Source: an uncultured Lachnospiraceae bacterium (lineage in GTDB: Bacteria; Bacillota; Clostridia; Lachnospirales; Anaerotignaceae). Taken from it: a DNA stretch of 64,000 nucleotides. How positions within the stretch are numbered: the first letter of the stretch is position 1; the number at the start of each line of letters is the position of its first letter. A model generated the notes under the pieces. The model did not search any database. It worked only from the letters and a program-made list of their open reading frames with translations, and had not been told where the DNA came from. Where the stretch lies: NCBI GenBank assembly GCA_944381395.1, contig CALWKY010000034.1:49287-113286 (forward strand), read 5' to 3'. A program made the position numbers and the translations under genes. Below are positions 53,987-62,877 of this stretch, one piece after another.

Positions 53987-54928
53987 TTATTTCCGAAAAT
54001 ATTCCGCTGCTTCTTCTGGTAAAATATAATTTACCATTGTTCCTGTTGCGCATTCTAAACCAGCAATGCCATTTAATCTAGGGTAAATCGCTGCATGCCA
54101 ATGAAAATCTCTTCCTTTTGGCTGCTCAAAGAAGCAAATATTATAGCTGCATCCGTCTTTGGACAATTCAGCTGTTTTTTGCAAGATCGGCAGCATCAAA
54201 GCTGCTAAATCACGCAGCTCTTTTTCCGAGAAATCGATAAAGGATGGTACATGTCTCTTCGAATAAAAAGCAGTTTCATAAGGGAAAGAAGACGCATAAG
54301 GGCATAACGCCGCAAAGTTTTCATTTTCTTGAATCATGCGTATTTTTTTATCTTGCTCATACGCTAACATTTCGCAAAAGAGGCAATTCCCCTCCGCTTT
54401 TTCTGCCAGATGTGAAATACGTTCAGGTATCACCGGTAAACTTATCAATTGCCAATGGGAATGAACCAAACTCATTCCTGCCATAGGACCATTATTTTTA
54501 AACACTTGTATATAAGCGCTTTCCGGAGATTTTGCTATATTTCTCATTCTCTGCGCAAGAACGGAAAATAATTCTGCCAAATGTTCTACCGTAAAATTTT
54601 CAATACGGTCATTATGATCTGGCGTATCTACAATCACTTCATGGTGTCCTTTTCCACATTTTTGCGCATAAAAAGATTCCTTTTCCGTGATCTCCGGACT
54701 CTGGTCTACAATGGGGTAAAGATTTTCAAAAACGCGAATATTCCATGTATGATCCGGATGGTTTTGCCAGATAGTCTGAGTTGTTTCTTTTTCATTTCCA
54801 GGACAAAATGGACAAAGTCTTGTACTTTGCTTTTTTGTAATACAGGAAAACTCTCTGGGACGACCATGTCTTGCCTGCGCAAAAATCACCCAGGTATCTG
54901 TAAATGGATCTTTTCTCATTTGGGACAT
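53987..54928 (-). CDS. Galactose-1-phosphate uridylyltransferase family protein
   Basis: About 313 residues in the GalT/HIT superfamily. Zinc Cys pair in CPFCPGNE, a second Cys pair in CLFC, and the nucleotidyl-transfer motif H-S-H-W-Q in LVHSHWQLISLP; a second HxH is in DFHWHAAIYP. GalT swaps UMP between UDP-glucose and galactose-1-phosphate. No galK or galE is nearby, and related proteins (ADP-glucose phosphorylase, DUF4931) use other sugars, so the substrate is uncertain. The start is taken as ATG 54928 after CAGGTGAGG; ATG 54955 and 54919 are possible. It is last in the polA operon. Confidence 0.8.
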   Translation of the reverse strand: MSQMRKDPFTDTWVIFAQARHGRPREFSCITKKQSTRLCPFCPGNEKETTQTIWQNHPDHTWNIRVFENLYPIVDQSPEITEKESFYAQKCGKGHHEVIVDTPDHNDRIENFTVEHLAELFSVLAQRMRNIAKSPESAYIQVFKNNGPMAGMSLVHSHWQLISLPVIPERISHLAEKAEGNCLFCEMLAYEQDKKIRMIQENENFAALCPYASSFPYETAFYSKRHVPSFIDFSEKELRDLAALMLPILQKTAELSKDGCSYNICFFEQPKGRDFHWHAAIYPRLNGIAGLECATGTMVNYILPEEAAEYFRK

Positions 54929-54945
54929 ATGCCTCACCTGCTTTT

Positions 54946-56508
54946 TTATTCCCAAGCATACGCAGCATGGTATGGATCTTCATCTGTAGGTACTACAGGA
55001 ATTTCAATCTCTGCATGATGCAACAAGACATTCTTACGGTAAGCAATGCTGATATAAGGTAAATCTTCTGCCAATTTTTTTTGCAAATTACTATAAGCCA
55101 AAATGATCTGGTTCTCATTTACAGCTGCATTTGCTTGTTCTAACAAAGCATCTGTTTCTTCACTGGAATAGCCGCCATAGTTATATGCCCCATCTGTTCC
55201 AAAGAATACACTGAGATCCGCCATTCTGCTCATTTTCCAGCCACCAATAATCATATCAAATGTACCATTGGTAAAGCGCTCATAATAAGTTTGGTAAGGT
55301 ACCGCTTCAACTGTTACATTACAGCCAATAGATTTTAGTTCTTCCGCTAGTTTTTGCGCAATCTGTCTGCGAATAGAATTTTCCTGGTTGCAAAGGATGG
55401 TAAAGCTAAGTTTCTCACCGGTTTCCTTGTTTTCTAAAATTTTATCTCCATCTGTATCTTGCCATTCTTCTTCCAATAACTTTTTCGCCTGTGTTAAATC
55501 ATACGCATAATCCTCTACATTTTCTTCATAAAGCCAAGACTCCGAGGAAATCGGTGTATTTGTCATGCTTGCCTGTTGCAAGTAGGCACTTTCTGCAATT
55601 TCTTCTTTCGGCAAAGCATATGCAACTGCTTGACGCAGCTTTTGGCTGGAGAAAATACTGTTTTCCATCTGGAAACCAATGAAATCATACTCTAAAGAAG
55701 GGTAATATATGATTTCTTCTTCCGATAACGCATCAAATTTCCCAAAAGAAACCGCATCTGTCGGATAAATATCGATCATTTCCTGATCAAATGCGTTTTC
55801 AGCAGTCTCTTTGCTATCTAATATTTTTACCAGTACAGAAGAAATGGACGGTGTTCCTTTGATACATGTAGTGTTTGCAGTCAAAAGCATCTGATTTGCC
55901 GTTTCATAAGAAACAAAGTTATATGCACCATTTCCCATGGGTGCCATGGATACATTTCCCTGCTGATAATATGCTTGAGAAATTACCGGAAAATTCAATG
56001 CGTAGATATTTCCGCTGAAGGCTCTATGGAACCGAATGGAAACGCTATAAGCCCCATTCTTACTGCAAGAAGCCACATAATCCTTCACATGCTCATAAAC
56101 AGTACCTTCTTCTGCAGAAAGCAAACAATGAACAGTATATACCACATCATCTGCCGTTAATGCAGTACCATTCTGCCATAAAATACCGCTATTCAAATTT
56201 AAGTTTAGTGTCAGTCCATCTGCTGAAAAGGTCCAGCTTTCTGCTACAGAAGGCTGCGCTTTTGATGACGCATCAATATCAACTAAGGGTAAAAACATCA
56301 ACCGTAATACAGAATCAACTGTCTCTTCCTTATTTTCCAATGGATGCAGTGTTTGCGGTATTTTCATATAGAGTGTCATACTTTCTCTAGAGACGCTTTC
56401 TTGTTGGCTATTATCTGTTACGTTATAAGAAAGGTCCTGGGAACTGTCTGAGCCACAAGCCGTTAACAGCATAACTGCTATTACAATCATACTCAATTTC
56501 TTTTTCAT
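54946..56508 (-). CDS. Family 5 peptide/nickel-type substrate-binding lipoprotein
   Basis: About 520 residues. Lipoprotein signal ending LLTA-C; the rest is an SBP_bac_5 fold with the usual landmarks SWTFSADGLTLNLNLNS, TALTADDVVYTVHCLLSA and LRQAVAYALPKEEIA. Such proteins catch oligopeptides or nickel for an ABC importer, but no permease or ATPase genes lie nearby. It is inside an operon behind polA, coaE and a lytic transglycosylase, suggesting that it may bind muropeptides; this is inference from context. The start is ATG 56508, five bases after GGAGG; ATG 56511 is alternative. Confidence 0.88.
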   Translation of the reverse strand: MKKKLSMIVIAVMLLTACGSDSSQDLSYNVTDNSQQESVSRESMTLYMKIPQTLHPLENKEETVDSVLRLMFLPLVDIDASSKAQPSVAESWTFSADGLTLNLNLNSGILWQNGTALTADDVVYTVHCLLSAEEGTVYEHVKDYVASCSKNGAYSVSIRFHRAFSGNIYALNFPVISQAYYQQGNVSMAPMGNGAYNFVSYETANQMLLTANTTCIKGTPSISSVLVKILDSKETAENAFDQEMIDIYPTDAVSFGKFDALSEEEIIYYPSLEYDFIGFQMENSIFSSQKLRQAVAYALPKEEIAESAYLQQASMTNTPISSESWLYEENVEDYAYDLTQAKKLLEEEWQDTDGDKILENKETGEKLSFTILCNQENSIRRQIAQKLAEELKSIGCNVTVEAVPYQTYYERFTNGTFDMIIGGWKMSRMADLSVFFGTDGAYNYGGYSSEETDALLEQANAAVNENQIILAYSNLQKKLAEDLPYISIAYRKNVLLHHAEIEIPVVPTDEDPYHAAYAWE

Positions 56509-56524
56509 CATAACCTCCGGAACA

Positions 56525-57082
56525 TTATTGCATTCCGTAAAATAAACGGTACAATGTGCGCACAATATAAACTTTCTTTACATACTTATCTGTCTCTGCA
56601 TAAGGAATATTTTCTAAGTGAATGCCATCACTGCTATGCTCATTTTCATTCAACCATTCACTGACCTTCCCATGTCCAGCATTGTACGCTGCCAAAGCTG
56701 TATATTGGCTATCAAAAGAATCATTTAACCAGTCTAAATACCAACATCCCACAGCAATATTATCTTCTGGGGTTGTCAAATCAAATGTTTCTTCATCCAG
56801 CCAGGCAATTTTTCCAACTGCCCACAATGCTGTGTCTTCTGTTACTTGCATTAAACCAACTGCGCCTGCGGATGAGACCGCATCTGGATCAAATCCGCTT
56901 TCACAAAATATAACAGCATAAACTAACGATTCATCTAAATGAAATACAGAAGTATATTTCTCTACAATATCATTGTATTTACGGGGTAAGCAGTATGGTA
57001 AAACAAAAAAATAGAATACGCCATATAAAATAACTGCCGCAATGAGCCATTTTATCATTTTTCGAAAAAAACGTAAGATCAT
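56525..57082 (-). CDS. Membrane-anchored lytic transglycosylase (Slt type)
   Basis: 185 residues. One N-terminal membrane segment (IAAVILYGVFYFFVLPY), then an SLT domain with the catalytic Glu in CESGFDPDAV, then GAVGLMQV, the aromatic-rich LAAYNAGHG and a final YVKKVYI. It cleaves glycan strands of the wall leaving 1,6-anhydromuramic ends. It starts 5 bp after the coaE stop, and the SBP gene follows at 16 bp. Pairs of slt with coaE and polA are common in Clostridia. Confidence 0.93.
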   Translation of the reverse strand: MILRFFRKMIKWLIAAVILYGVFYFFVLPYCLPRKYNDIVEKYTSVFHLDESLVYAVIFCESGFDPDAVSSAGAVGLMQVTEDTALWAVGKIAWLDEETFDLTTPEDNIAVGCWYLDWLNDSFDSQYTALAAYNAGHGKVSEWLNENEHSSDGIHLENIPYAETDKYVKKVYIVRTLYRLFYGMQ

Positions 57083-57087
57083 TCTAA

Positions 57088-57702
57088 CTAATCCACCTTA
57101 AGATCCAAATTTTTTAACACTGTATCTACTTGTGCAAACAACAGCGTTTTGTCTGTTCCTCCATTTTGAAGAATGACATCTATTTTCTGCATAGGCAGAA
57201 TATTGTTCTGATTCTTTAATCTAGCATAAGCTTCCTCTTTTGATAGATGATCCCGCACCATTATCCGCGTAATCCGGTCTTCTTGTGGCGCTGTAACCAG
57301 CCAAACTTGATCGCAAATAGCATCTAAACCTGTTTCAAATAATAAAGGCGCATCTAAAAACAAATAGCCACCGCAGTGATTCAGATTGTACGTCTGCACA
57401 AGTTGGTCTATTTCCCGCAAAATATATTTATGGCTGCATGTGTTTAAAAATGAGAGTTCCTCTTCCTGATGAAATACAATTTCTCCCAGTTTTTTGCGGT
57501 CTATTTCCTGTCCTGCGCCCAGAATTCCGGAGCCAAAGTGCGCTACAATCTCATCGTAAGCAGGTTTTCCACGAAGAATCACTTCATGGGAAATAGCATC
57601 TGCATCAATAATTGTATGCCCTAATTCCCGCAAATAACCAGAAACCGTACTTTTTCCGCTTCCACTTCTTCCTGTTAACCCAATAACCATTTTATTTTGC
57701 AT
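57088..57702 (-). CDS. coaE: Dephospho-CoA kinase
   Basis: About 204 residues. P-loop GLTGRSGSGKST, DADAISHEV, and the lid region RIMVRDHLSKEEAYARL define CoaE, which makes CoA from dephospho-CoA. The start is ATG 57702, overlapping the polA stop by 11 bp; ATG 57690 is possible. The stop is TAG, one of only two TAG stops among the intact genes here, which shows that TAG is read as stop in this organism. Confidence 0.94.
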   Translation of the reverse strand: MQNKMVIGLTGRSGSGKSTVSGYLRELGHTIIDADAISHEVILRGKPAYDEIVAHFGSGILGAGQEIDRKKLGEIVFHQEEELSFLNTCSHKYILREIDQLVQTYNLNHCGGYLFLDAPLLFETGLDAICDQVWLVTAPQEDRITRIMVRDHLSKEEAYARLKNQNNILPMQKIDVILQNGGTDKTLLFAQVDTVLKNLDLKVD

Positions 57703-60355
57703 CAAACCAGCTCTTTCCAGCATGGACATCTACCTCCAGCGGTACTGCAAGCTGCGCTGCTTGTTCCATATTATCACGCAATATCTGTGCAACCGCTTCT
57801 TTTTCTTCCAAATAAGTTTCGATAAGCAATTCATCGTGTACCTGCAGCACCAATCTGGAACGATAATTTCCCTCTTTCAGCGCATGATGCACACGAATCA
57901 TTGCGATTTTAATAATATCAGCCGCACTGCCTTGAATAGGCATATTCATCGCAACCCGTTCCCCAAAAGCATGTTGTGCGAACTGATTACTTTTCAGTTC
58001 CGGCATAGGTCTTCTACGATGATACATAGTAGATACATAACCATTTTCTGTAGCCTGTTCAATGGTCTGGGTCATATAATCCCGAATTTTGGGATACTTT
58101 GTAAAATAACCTTCAATATACTGTTCCGCTTCCTTTCGGCTAATGCCTAAATCCTGACTCAGGCTGAAGGCACCAATGCCATAAACAATGCCAAAATTAA
58201 CTGCCTTTGCATTGCTTCTTTGTCTTGCGGTAACTTCTTCAAAGGGAACATGGAATACCTGAGAAGCAGTCAGGCGGTGAATATCCTGTCCGGTACGAAA
58301 GGCTTCAATGAGAGTAGGATCCTGAGAAATATGCGCCAATACCCTTAACTCAATTTGAGAATAGTCTGCATCCAAAAAGCAATAGGATTCATCTTCCGGA
58401 ATAAAAACCTTCCGCAATTCTCTTCCCAGCTCTAAACGAATGGGAATATTTTGCAGATTCGGTTCACTGGAACTGATTCTTCCAGTAGCCGTAATGGTCT
58501 GATTAAAGGTAGAGTAAATCCGGTCATTTTCCGGATTTGCCACTGTCAAAAGACCATCCGCATAGGTGCTTTTTAGTTTTGCCAGCTGGCGGTAATACAG
58601 AATCTTTTCAATAACAGGATGCTTCGTTTTCAGCTTTTCTAACACGTCTGCTGCAGTAGAATATCCTGTCTTGGTCTTTTTTCCGCCTTTTAAACCCATT
58701 TTTTCAAAAAGGATCTCTCCCAACTGTTTGGGAGAATTTAAATTGAAAACTTCCCCTGTCATTTCATATATTTCTGCAGAAACAGAATCAATGGCATCGC
58801 TTAAGCGTGCCTGAAAATCTTCTGTTGCATGGCGGTCTATTTTAATTCCCACCTGCTCCATATCAGCTAAAACATAGATCAAGGGTAATTCTATCTCTCT
58901 ATAAAGAAAAAGTTGCTCTGTCTCTTTCAGTTTTTCTAATAAAACAGGATACAGTCTATAAATCACTTCTGCCTGCTTCGCGCAGAAAAGTGCTCTTTCT
59001 TCCGGCAAAAGATCTTTCAGACTTTTTTTGCTTTTCCCTTTTCCCAATATTTCTTCTTCAGAAGGTACAATTTCCCCCAAGAAGTCTTTTGCCAAAGTAT
59101 CATAAGCATATTCGCTTTGCAGAGGATTCAGCAAATAAGCTGCAATAGCTGCATCGAAAGCCACTTTCTGAGGTTCTATTCCATAAAAACGCAGCAAATG
59201 GATCTCACTTTTCACATCACTGCCTAACAAAGCATATTCTTGATCCTGGAAAAGAACCGCTGTCATTTTCATCAGCGTTTCCACAGGAAGTGTTTGGGAA
59301 ACTTCAATCCAAAATGCGTTCTTTTTTGGGCAATACAAAGAAAGACCTGTCACTTGATGATCCTCTGCAAAAAAGCGATACGCAATTTCTTCTTTTGGCA
59401 AGTTTTGAATCAATTCTTCCAATTCTTTTGCTGTCTGAATGAACTGATATGTGAAAACGTTTTCTGCAGAAACAACATTTTGTGTCTGATTTTCAAAGCG
59501 GCTGAGCATGGATTTGAATTCCAATTTTTTTGCCATTTCATAGGCAGCAGGTGTAAAAAGATTCCCTATTTTTACCTGCTCCAAATTTAACTCCAATGGA
59601 ACATTCCGTACAATTTTAGCCAAATAATAGCTTAATCTTGCCTGATCCGCATAGGCAACTAAATTCTCAGAAGCTTTCTTCGGCTTAATTTCTTCTGCAT
59701 GGGCAATAGCTTCTTCTACCGTATGATACGCCTGAATGATTTTGGAAGCCGTTTTTTCTCCAATGCCAGGAACACCGGGAATATTATCCGAAGTATCCCC
59801 CATCAGCGCTTTCATGTCGATAAATTCCGTAGGTGTTACACCATATTTCGCTACCACGTCAGCGGCATAGTAATTTTCTGTTTCCGTTTTGCCGCCCTTT
59901 GTTTTTGGAATACATACCTTTAAAGTATCACTGGCAAGCTGTAACATATCACGATCGCCTGAAACGATCACTGGCGCAATTCCTTGGTCCTCTGCTATTT
60001 TTGATAACGTACCTAAAATATCATCTGCTTCAAAACCTTCCATGGCATACTGGCAAATCCCCATTGCGGAAAGCATTTCTTTTAATATGGGCATTTGTCC
60101 TCTTAACTCGGTAGGCATTTCTTTTCTGCCAGCTTTATAAGCATCATAGGTACGATGGCGGAAAGTTGGTGCATGCAAGTCAAATGCAACAGCCAGATAA
60201 TCCGGTTTTTCCTCATCCAGCATCTTAAATAAAATATTCATAAAACCATAAACAGCATTGGTATAAATGCCATCATGATTTGTCAAAAGCGGTACACCAA
60301 AAAAAGCGCGATTCACAATACTGTTTCCATCGACCAGCATAATTTTTTGCTGCAT
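57692..60355 (-). CDS. polA: DNA polymerase I
   Basis: 887 residues, full length. The 5'-3' exonuclease domain (about 1-290) shows VDGNSIVNRAFFG, DLHAPTFRHRTYDAYK and GDTSDNIPGVPGIGEKTA. The 3'-5' exonuclease-like domain (about 300-470) seems degenerate, with no obvious D-x-E, as in Bacillus. The polymerase domain has DYSQIELRVLAHIS, RSNAKAVNFGIVYGIG and VLQVHDELLIE with the catalytic acids. It fills gaps and removes RNA primers. The ATG follows CGGAGGAATG. First gene of the operon polA-coaE-slt-SBP-galT-like. Confidence 0.97.
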   Translation of the reverse strand: MQQKIMLVDGNSIVNRAFFGVPLLTNHDGIYTNAVYGFMNILFKMLDEEKPDYLAVAFDLHAPTFRHRTYDAYKAGRKEMPTELRGQMPILKEMLSAMGICQYAMEGFEADDILGTLSKIAEDQGIAPVIVSGDRDMLQLASDTLKVCIPKTKGGKTETENYYAADVVAKYGVTPTEFIDMKALMGDTSDNIPGVPGIGEKTASKIIQAYHTVEEAIAHAEEIKPKKASENLVAYADQARLSYYLAKIVRNVPLELNLEQVKIGNLFTPAAYEMAKKLEFKSMLSRFENQTQNVVSAENVFTYQFIQTAKELEELIQNLPKEEIAYRFFAEDHQVTGLSLYCPKKNAFWIEVSQTLPVETLMKMTAVLFQDQEYALLGSDVKSEIHLLRFYGIEPQKVAFDAAIAAYLLNPLQSEYAYDTLAKDFLGEIVPSEEEILGKGKSKKSLKDLLPEERALFCAKQAEVIYRLYPVLLEKLKETEQLFLYREIELPLIYVLADMEQVGIKIDRHATEDFQARLSDAIDSVSAEIYEMTGEVFNLNSPKQLGEILFEKMGLKGGKKTKTGYSTAADVLEKLKTKHPVIEKILYYRQLAKLKSTYADGLLTVANPENDRIYSTFNQTITATGRISSSEPNLQNIPIRLELGRELRKVFIPEDESYCFLDADYSQIELRVLAHISQDPTLIEAFRTGQDIHRLTASQVFHVPFEEVTARQRSNAKAVNFGIVYGIGAFSLSQDLGISRKEAEQYIEGYFTKYPKIRDYMTQTIEQATENGYVSTMYHRRRPMPELKSNQFAQHAFGERVAMNMPIQGSAADIIKIAMIRVHHALKEGNYRSRLVLQVHDELLIETYLEEKEAVAQILRDNMEQAAQLAVPLEVDVHAGKSWFDAK

Positions 60356-60412
60356 AACTCATTCCTCCGATTCTTTACAGACCTGAATCTGCGAATTTAC
60401 ATAGATAAAATT

Positions 60413-60441
60413 ATTATATTTCAAAAAAAAGTGCCTGTCAA
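60413..60441 (-). promoter_or_regulatory. Promoter of the polA operon
   Basis: On the minus strand TTGACA, 17 bp, TATAAT: a perfect consensus promoter, about 58 bp before the ATG. Confidence 0.88.
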
Positions 60442-60512
60442 ACGCTGTCCAGATAGTCACAGATTTTTTTTCGCCACATAGTATGAAAAAAACCAAAAAT
60501 GGGGAGAAAACG

Positions 60513-61508
60513 ATGAAAAAGTGGATTGCTGGTCTTTCCGCTGCAACACTTGTCTTTACATGCAGCGGCTGTACAAAAGAAGAATCTTCACTGACACCAG
60601 TACGTTTAAATGAAGTTGTGCATTCTGTTTTCTATGCACCGCAATACGTTGCCATGGAGTTAGGCTTTTTCGAAGAAGAAGGCATCAAACTTTCCGTAGA
60701 TATCGGCAATGGTGCTGATAACTCTATGGTTGCACTGCTTTCAGATAGTGCAGACATTGCTTTAATGGGTACCGAAGCCGGTATTTACGTTTATAACGAA
60801 GGAAAAGAAGATTGTCCTGTTGCTTTTGCACAATTAACACAACGTGCTGGTAATTTCTTAATTGCCAGAGAACCTATGCCTGATTTTCAATGGGAAGATT
60901 TAGAAGGAAAATCTATAATTGGCGGCAGAGCCGGCGGTATGCCTGAATTGGTATTGGAACATGTATTAAGCAGCCATGGGCTAACACCCAAAGAAGATGT
61001 GGATATCATTCAAAATATCGACTTTTCTTCCACTGCAGGTGCCTTCTTAGCAGATATGGGAGATTTTACTGTAGAGTTTGAGCCCACCGCCACCACTTTG
61101 GAAAATCAGGGTGTCGGATATGTTGTTGCATCTTTGGGTGTAGAAAGCGGCTATATTCCTTACACTGTTTATATGGCTAATCCCGATTTCTTAGAAGAAC
61201 ATGAAGACTTAGTCATTGCTTTTACCAGAGCAATCTATAAAGGGCAGACTTGGGTAATGGAACATTCCGCAGAAGAAATTGCAGAAGTCATTGCACCTCA
61301 GTTCCCTGACAGCGATCTGGAATCTCTGACAAAAATTATCGAACGTTACAAAGAGCAGGATACTTGGAAAGCAGATCCTTCTTTCTCCGAAGCAGATTTT
61401 GAACTGATTCAAGACATCATGGAAGAAGGAGGGGAATTATCCCAGAGAGTTCCTTTTGCTTCCTTTGTAAATACAGAAATTGCAGCAACCGTTATGGGGC
61501 AAAACTAA
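60513..61508 (+). CDS. NMT1/SsuA-like substrate-binding lipoprotein, orphan
   Basis: About 331 residues. Lipoprotein signal ending in TCSG-C, then an NMT1/SsuA/THI5-type fold with VHSVFYAPQYVAMELGFFEEEGI, the DIALMG stretch, and GKSIIGGRAGGMPELVLE. This group binds thiamine precursors, nitrate, sulfonates or taurine. No ABC permease or ATPase is within the window, so substrate and partner are unknown. The start is ATG 60513, after GGGGAGAAAACG; an ATG at 60483 has no SD. It is divergent from polA. Confidence 0.88.
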   Translation: MKKWIAGLSAATLVFTCSGCTKEESSLTPVRLNEVVHSVFYAPQYVAMELGFFEEEGIKLSVDIGNGADNSMVALLSDSADIALMGTEAGIYVYNEGKEDCPVAFAQLTQRAGNFLIAREPMPDFQWEDLEGKSIIGGRAGGMPELVLEHVLSSHGLTPKEDVDIIQNIDFSSTAGAFLADMGDFTVEFEPTATTLENQGVGYVVASLGVESGYIPYTVYMANPDFLEEHEDLVIAFTRAIYKGQTWVMEHSAEEIAEVIAPQFPDSDLESLTKIIERYKEQDTWKADPSFSEADFELIQDIMEEGGELSQRVPFASFVNTEIAATVMGQN

Positions 61509-61523
61509 ATTCTTTATAAAATG

Positions 61524-61557
61524 GCAGGAGGTACTTTATTTGTACCCCCTGTTTTTT
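61524..61557 (+). terminator. Terminator after the substrate-binding protein gene
   Basis: Stem CAGGAGGTAC / GTACCCCCTG with one mismatch, then a T run. Confidence 0.78.
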
Positions 61558-61838
61558 ATTTTGTTCTTTCCTATTTTTCCTTACATTTTGATTTGTAAAA
61601 TTTCTTGATGAATAACATACTGTTCTAACAAAACAATTTACTTATTTTAATTCATTTCTGGTTTAATCTTTTTCCCATTTTTTCATTTTGCCTATTTTTC
61701 ATTCCACAGAATGTATCTATTTTTCAAGGAATACTGCTCCTATGAATTTTTTTGCAAATTGGAACATTGCCCTTTTTCCCTTTTCAAGGAACGCAGTGAT
61801 ATCCAAGGAAATTTGAGAATCGTTGGTGAATATATAAA
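61558..61838. other. Non-coding gap
   Basis: T-rich sequence between two terminators. No credible gene, promoter or RNA element seen; TTTTCAAGGAA appears twice (near 61721 and 61784) but without a clear structure. Confidence 0.5.
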
Positions 61839-61872
61839 AGAGGACATGCTCCAATGTGGGGACATGTCCTCT
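61839..61872 (-). terminator. Terminator after the small membrane protein gene
   Basis: 10-bp stem AGAGGACATG / CATGTCCTCT; T-rich in the minus direction, 15 bp after the stop. Confidence 0.78.
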
Positions 61873-61887
61873 TGTCTGAACGCACTT

Positions 61888-62115
61888 CTATTCTTTGTTT
61901 TCCTGTTTTTTATAGAAAAAACGTGCCAAAATGATACAGAATACAACTCCGATTCCATAAGGAATAAAGTATAAAAACGCTGTGCTGACCGGCGCGCTAT
62001 ACCCAGCATACTGCCCGCCCCACTGCAAGGCACAGTAATGATACGCAACCACTGCAAACATAATATCAGAGAGCAGGATTGCGAGAGCAATAAATAGATA
62101 GCTCATCTTTTTCAT
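61888..62115 (-). CDS. Small two-span membrane protein (partner of the XRE regulator)
   Basis: 75 residues with two membrane segments (YLFIALAILLSDIMFAVVAY and FIPYGIGVVFCIILARFFY) joined by a short loop with YAGYSAPVS, and a basic C-terminal tail. It follows the XRE gene after 15 bp, with GGAGG before the ATG, so the two are an operon. I do not recognise a named family; small membrane proteins of this kind often accompany XRE regulators with membrane segments. The stop is TAG. Confidence 0.75.
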   Translation of the reverse strand: MKKMSYLFIALAILLSDIMFAVVAYHYCALQWGGQYAGYSAPVSTAFLYFIPYGIGVVFCIILARFFYKKQENKE

Positions 62116-62130
62116 ATGCTTTCCTCCAGT

Positions 62131-62589
62131 TCACTTCTTCCGCAGTATGAGCACCAAACCTATCGCCATAAAAAGAATACAAAGGATCAGCATTACACCA
62201 GAACCGTTCAGCGTAATCACGGAAGCGGCATTAAGCTGTTCTGCTGCATTTGGACTTGCAACCATCATGATTCCAAACAGGATTAAACAGACGGCGCCAA
62301 CCAGACAAAGAGTGATACCTACCTTCAGTTCTATGCCTTTTGGAAATTTGGTTTCTTCCATTTTCTGCGGTATTACATTTGTACTCAGATTGTCGATTTC
62401 TTCCTTCACAAGTTCATCAAGTGAAATTTGGAAACACTCACTCAGAGCCAACAGTTTTTCCAATTCAGGCGTTGATGTTCCACTCTCCCATTTCGAGACA
62501 GCCTGTCTGGAAACACCTATTTTTTCTGCAAGCTGTTCTTGAGAAAGCCCGCACCTTCGTCTGAACTGATATATTCTTTCAGACAGCAT
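62131..62589 (-). CDS. XRE-family regulator with two membrane segments
   Basis: 152 residues. N-terminal helix-turn-helix (1-60, with LSQEQLAEKIGVSRQAVSKW) joined by a linker to two membrane segments (about 90-112 and 128-150). DNA binding tied to the membrane suggests it senses an envelope signal or is held away from DNA by its small membrane partner; this is inference. The ATG at 62589 follows AAGGAGGTAA, and a minus-strand TATAAT lies at 62611-62616. Confidence 0.9.
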   Translation of the reverse strand: MLSERIYQFRRRCGLSQEQLAEKIGVSRQAVSKWESGTSTPELEKLLALSECFQISLDELVKEEIDNLSTNVIPQKMEETKFPKGIELKVGITLCLVGAVCLILFGIMMVASPNAAEQLNAASVITLNGSGVMLILCILFMAIGLVLILRKK

Positions 62590-62625
62590 TTACATTACCT
62601 CCTTGGAAATATTATACTGCAATAT

Positions 62626-62640
62626 ATAGTTACATACTAT
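62626..62640. promoter_or_regulatory. Candidate operator of the XRE regulator
   Basis: Inverted repeat ATAGT-TACAT-ACTAT, over the expected -35 position of the XRE promoter (-10 TATAAT at 62611-62616, minus strand). XRE proteins often repress their own genes; short palindromes in AT-rich DNA can be chance. Confidence 0.4.
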
Positions 62641-62814
62641 CGACTACGATGGAATCTTCCGCAACCAGAGGTTGCTTTTTGTCAATCTTTTATATTGTTA
62701 TCTTAAAATAGCGGTATACTTATTGCAAGTCTTGATACTCTTTTTGAATTTGCCTTAGCAAAACCAACAGAGTTTCATCCATCATTACTTATCTTGAGAA
62801 GGATTCTCTTTTTC

Positions 62815-62843
62815 TTGCTATTTTAAAAAGAAAATGCTATAAT
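62815..62843 (+). promoter_or_regulatory. Promoter of the YaiI-family gene
   Basis: TTGCTA, 17 bp, TATAAT, with TG of an extended -10; about 35 bp before the ATG. Confidence 0.75.
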
Positions 62844-62877
62844 TATTATAGGTTTTTCTGCGAATCGGAGGATGATT

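Noticed and set aside
61740..62090. A 116-codon minus-strand frame overlapping the small membrane protein gene.
   Set aside because: It lacks an SD and runs through the terminator hairpin, whereas the overlapping 75-codon frame has GGAGG, two good membrane spans and an operon partner.
62655..62682. Hairpin GCAACC-AGA-GGTTGC followed by T run, terminator-like.
   Set aside because: There is no gene upstream on the plus strand to terminate and the stem is only 6 bp; not counted as a feature.
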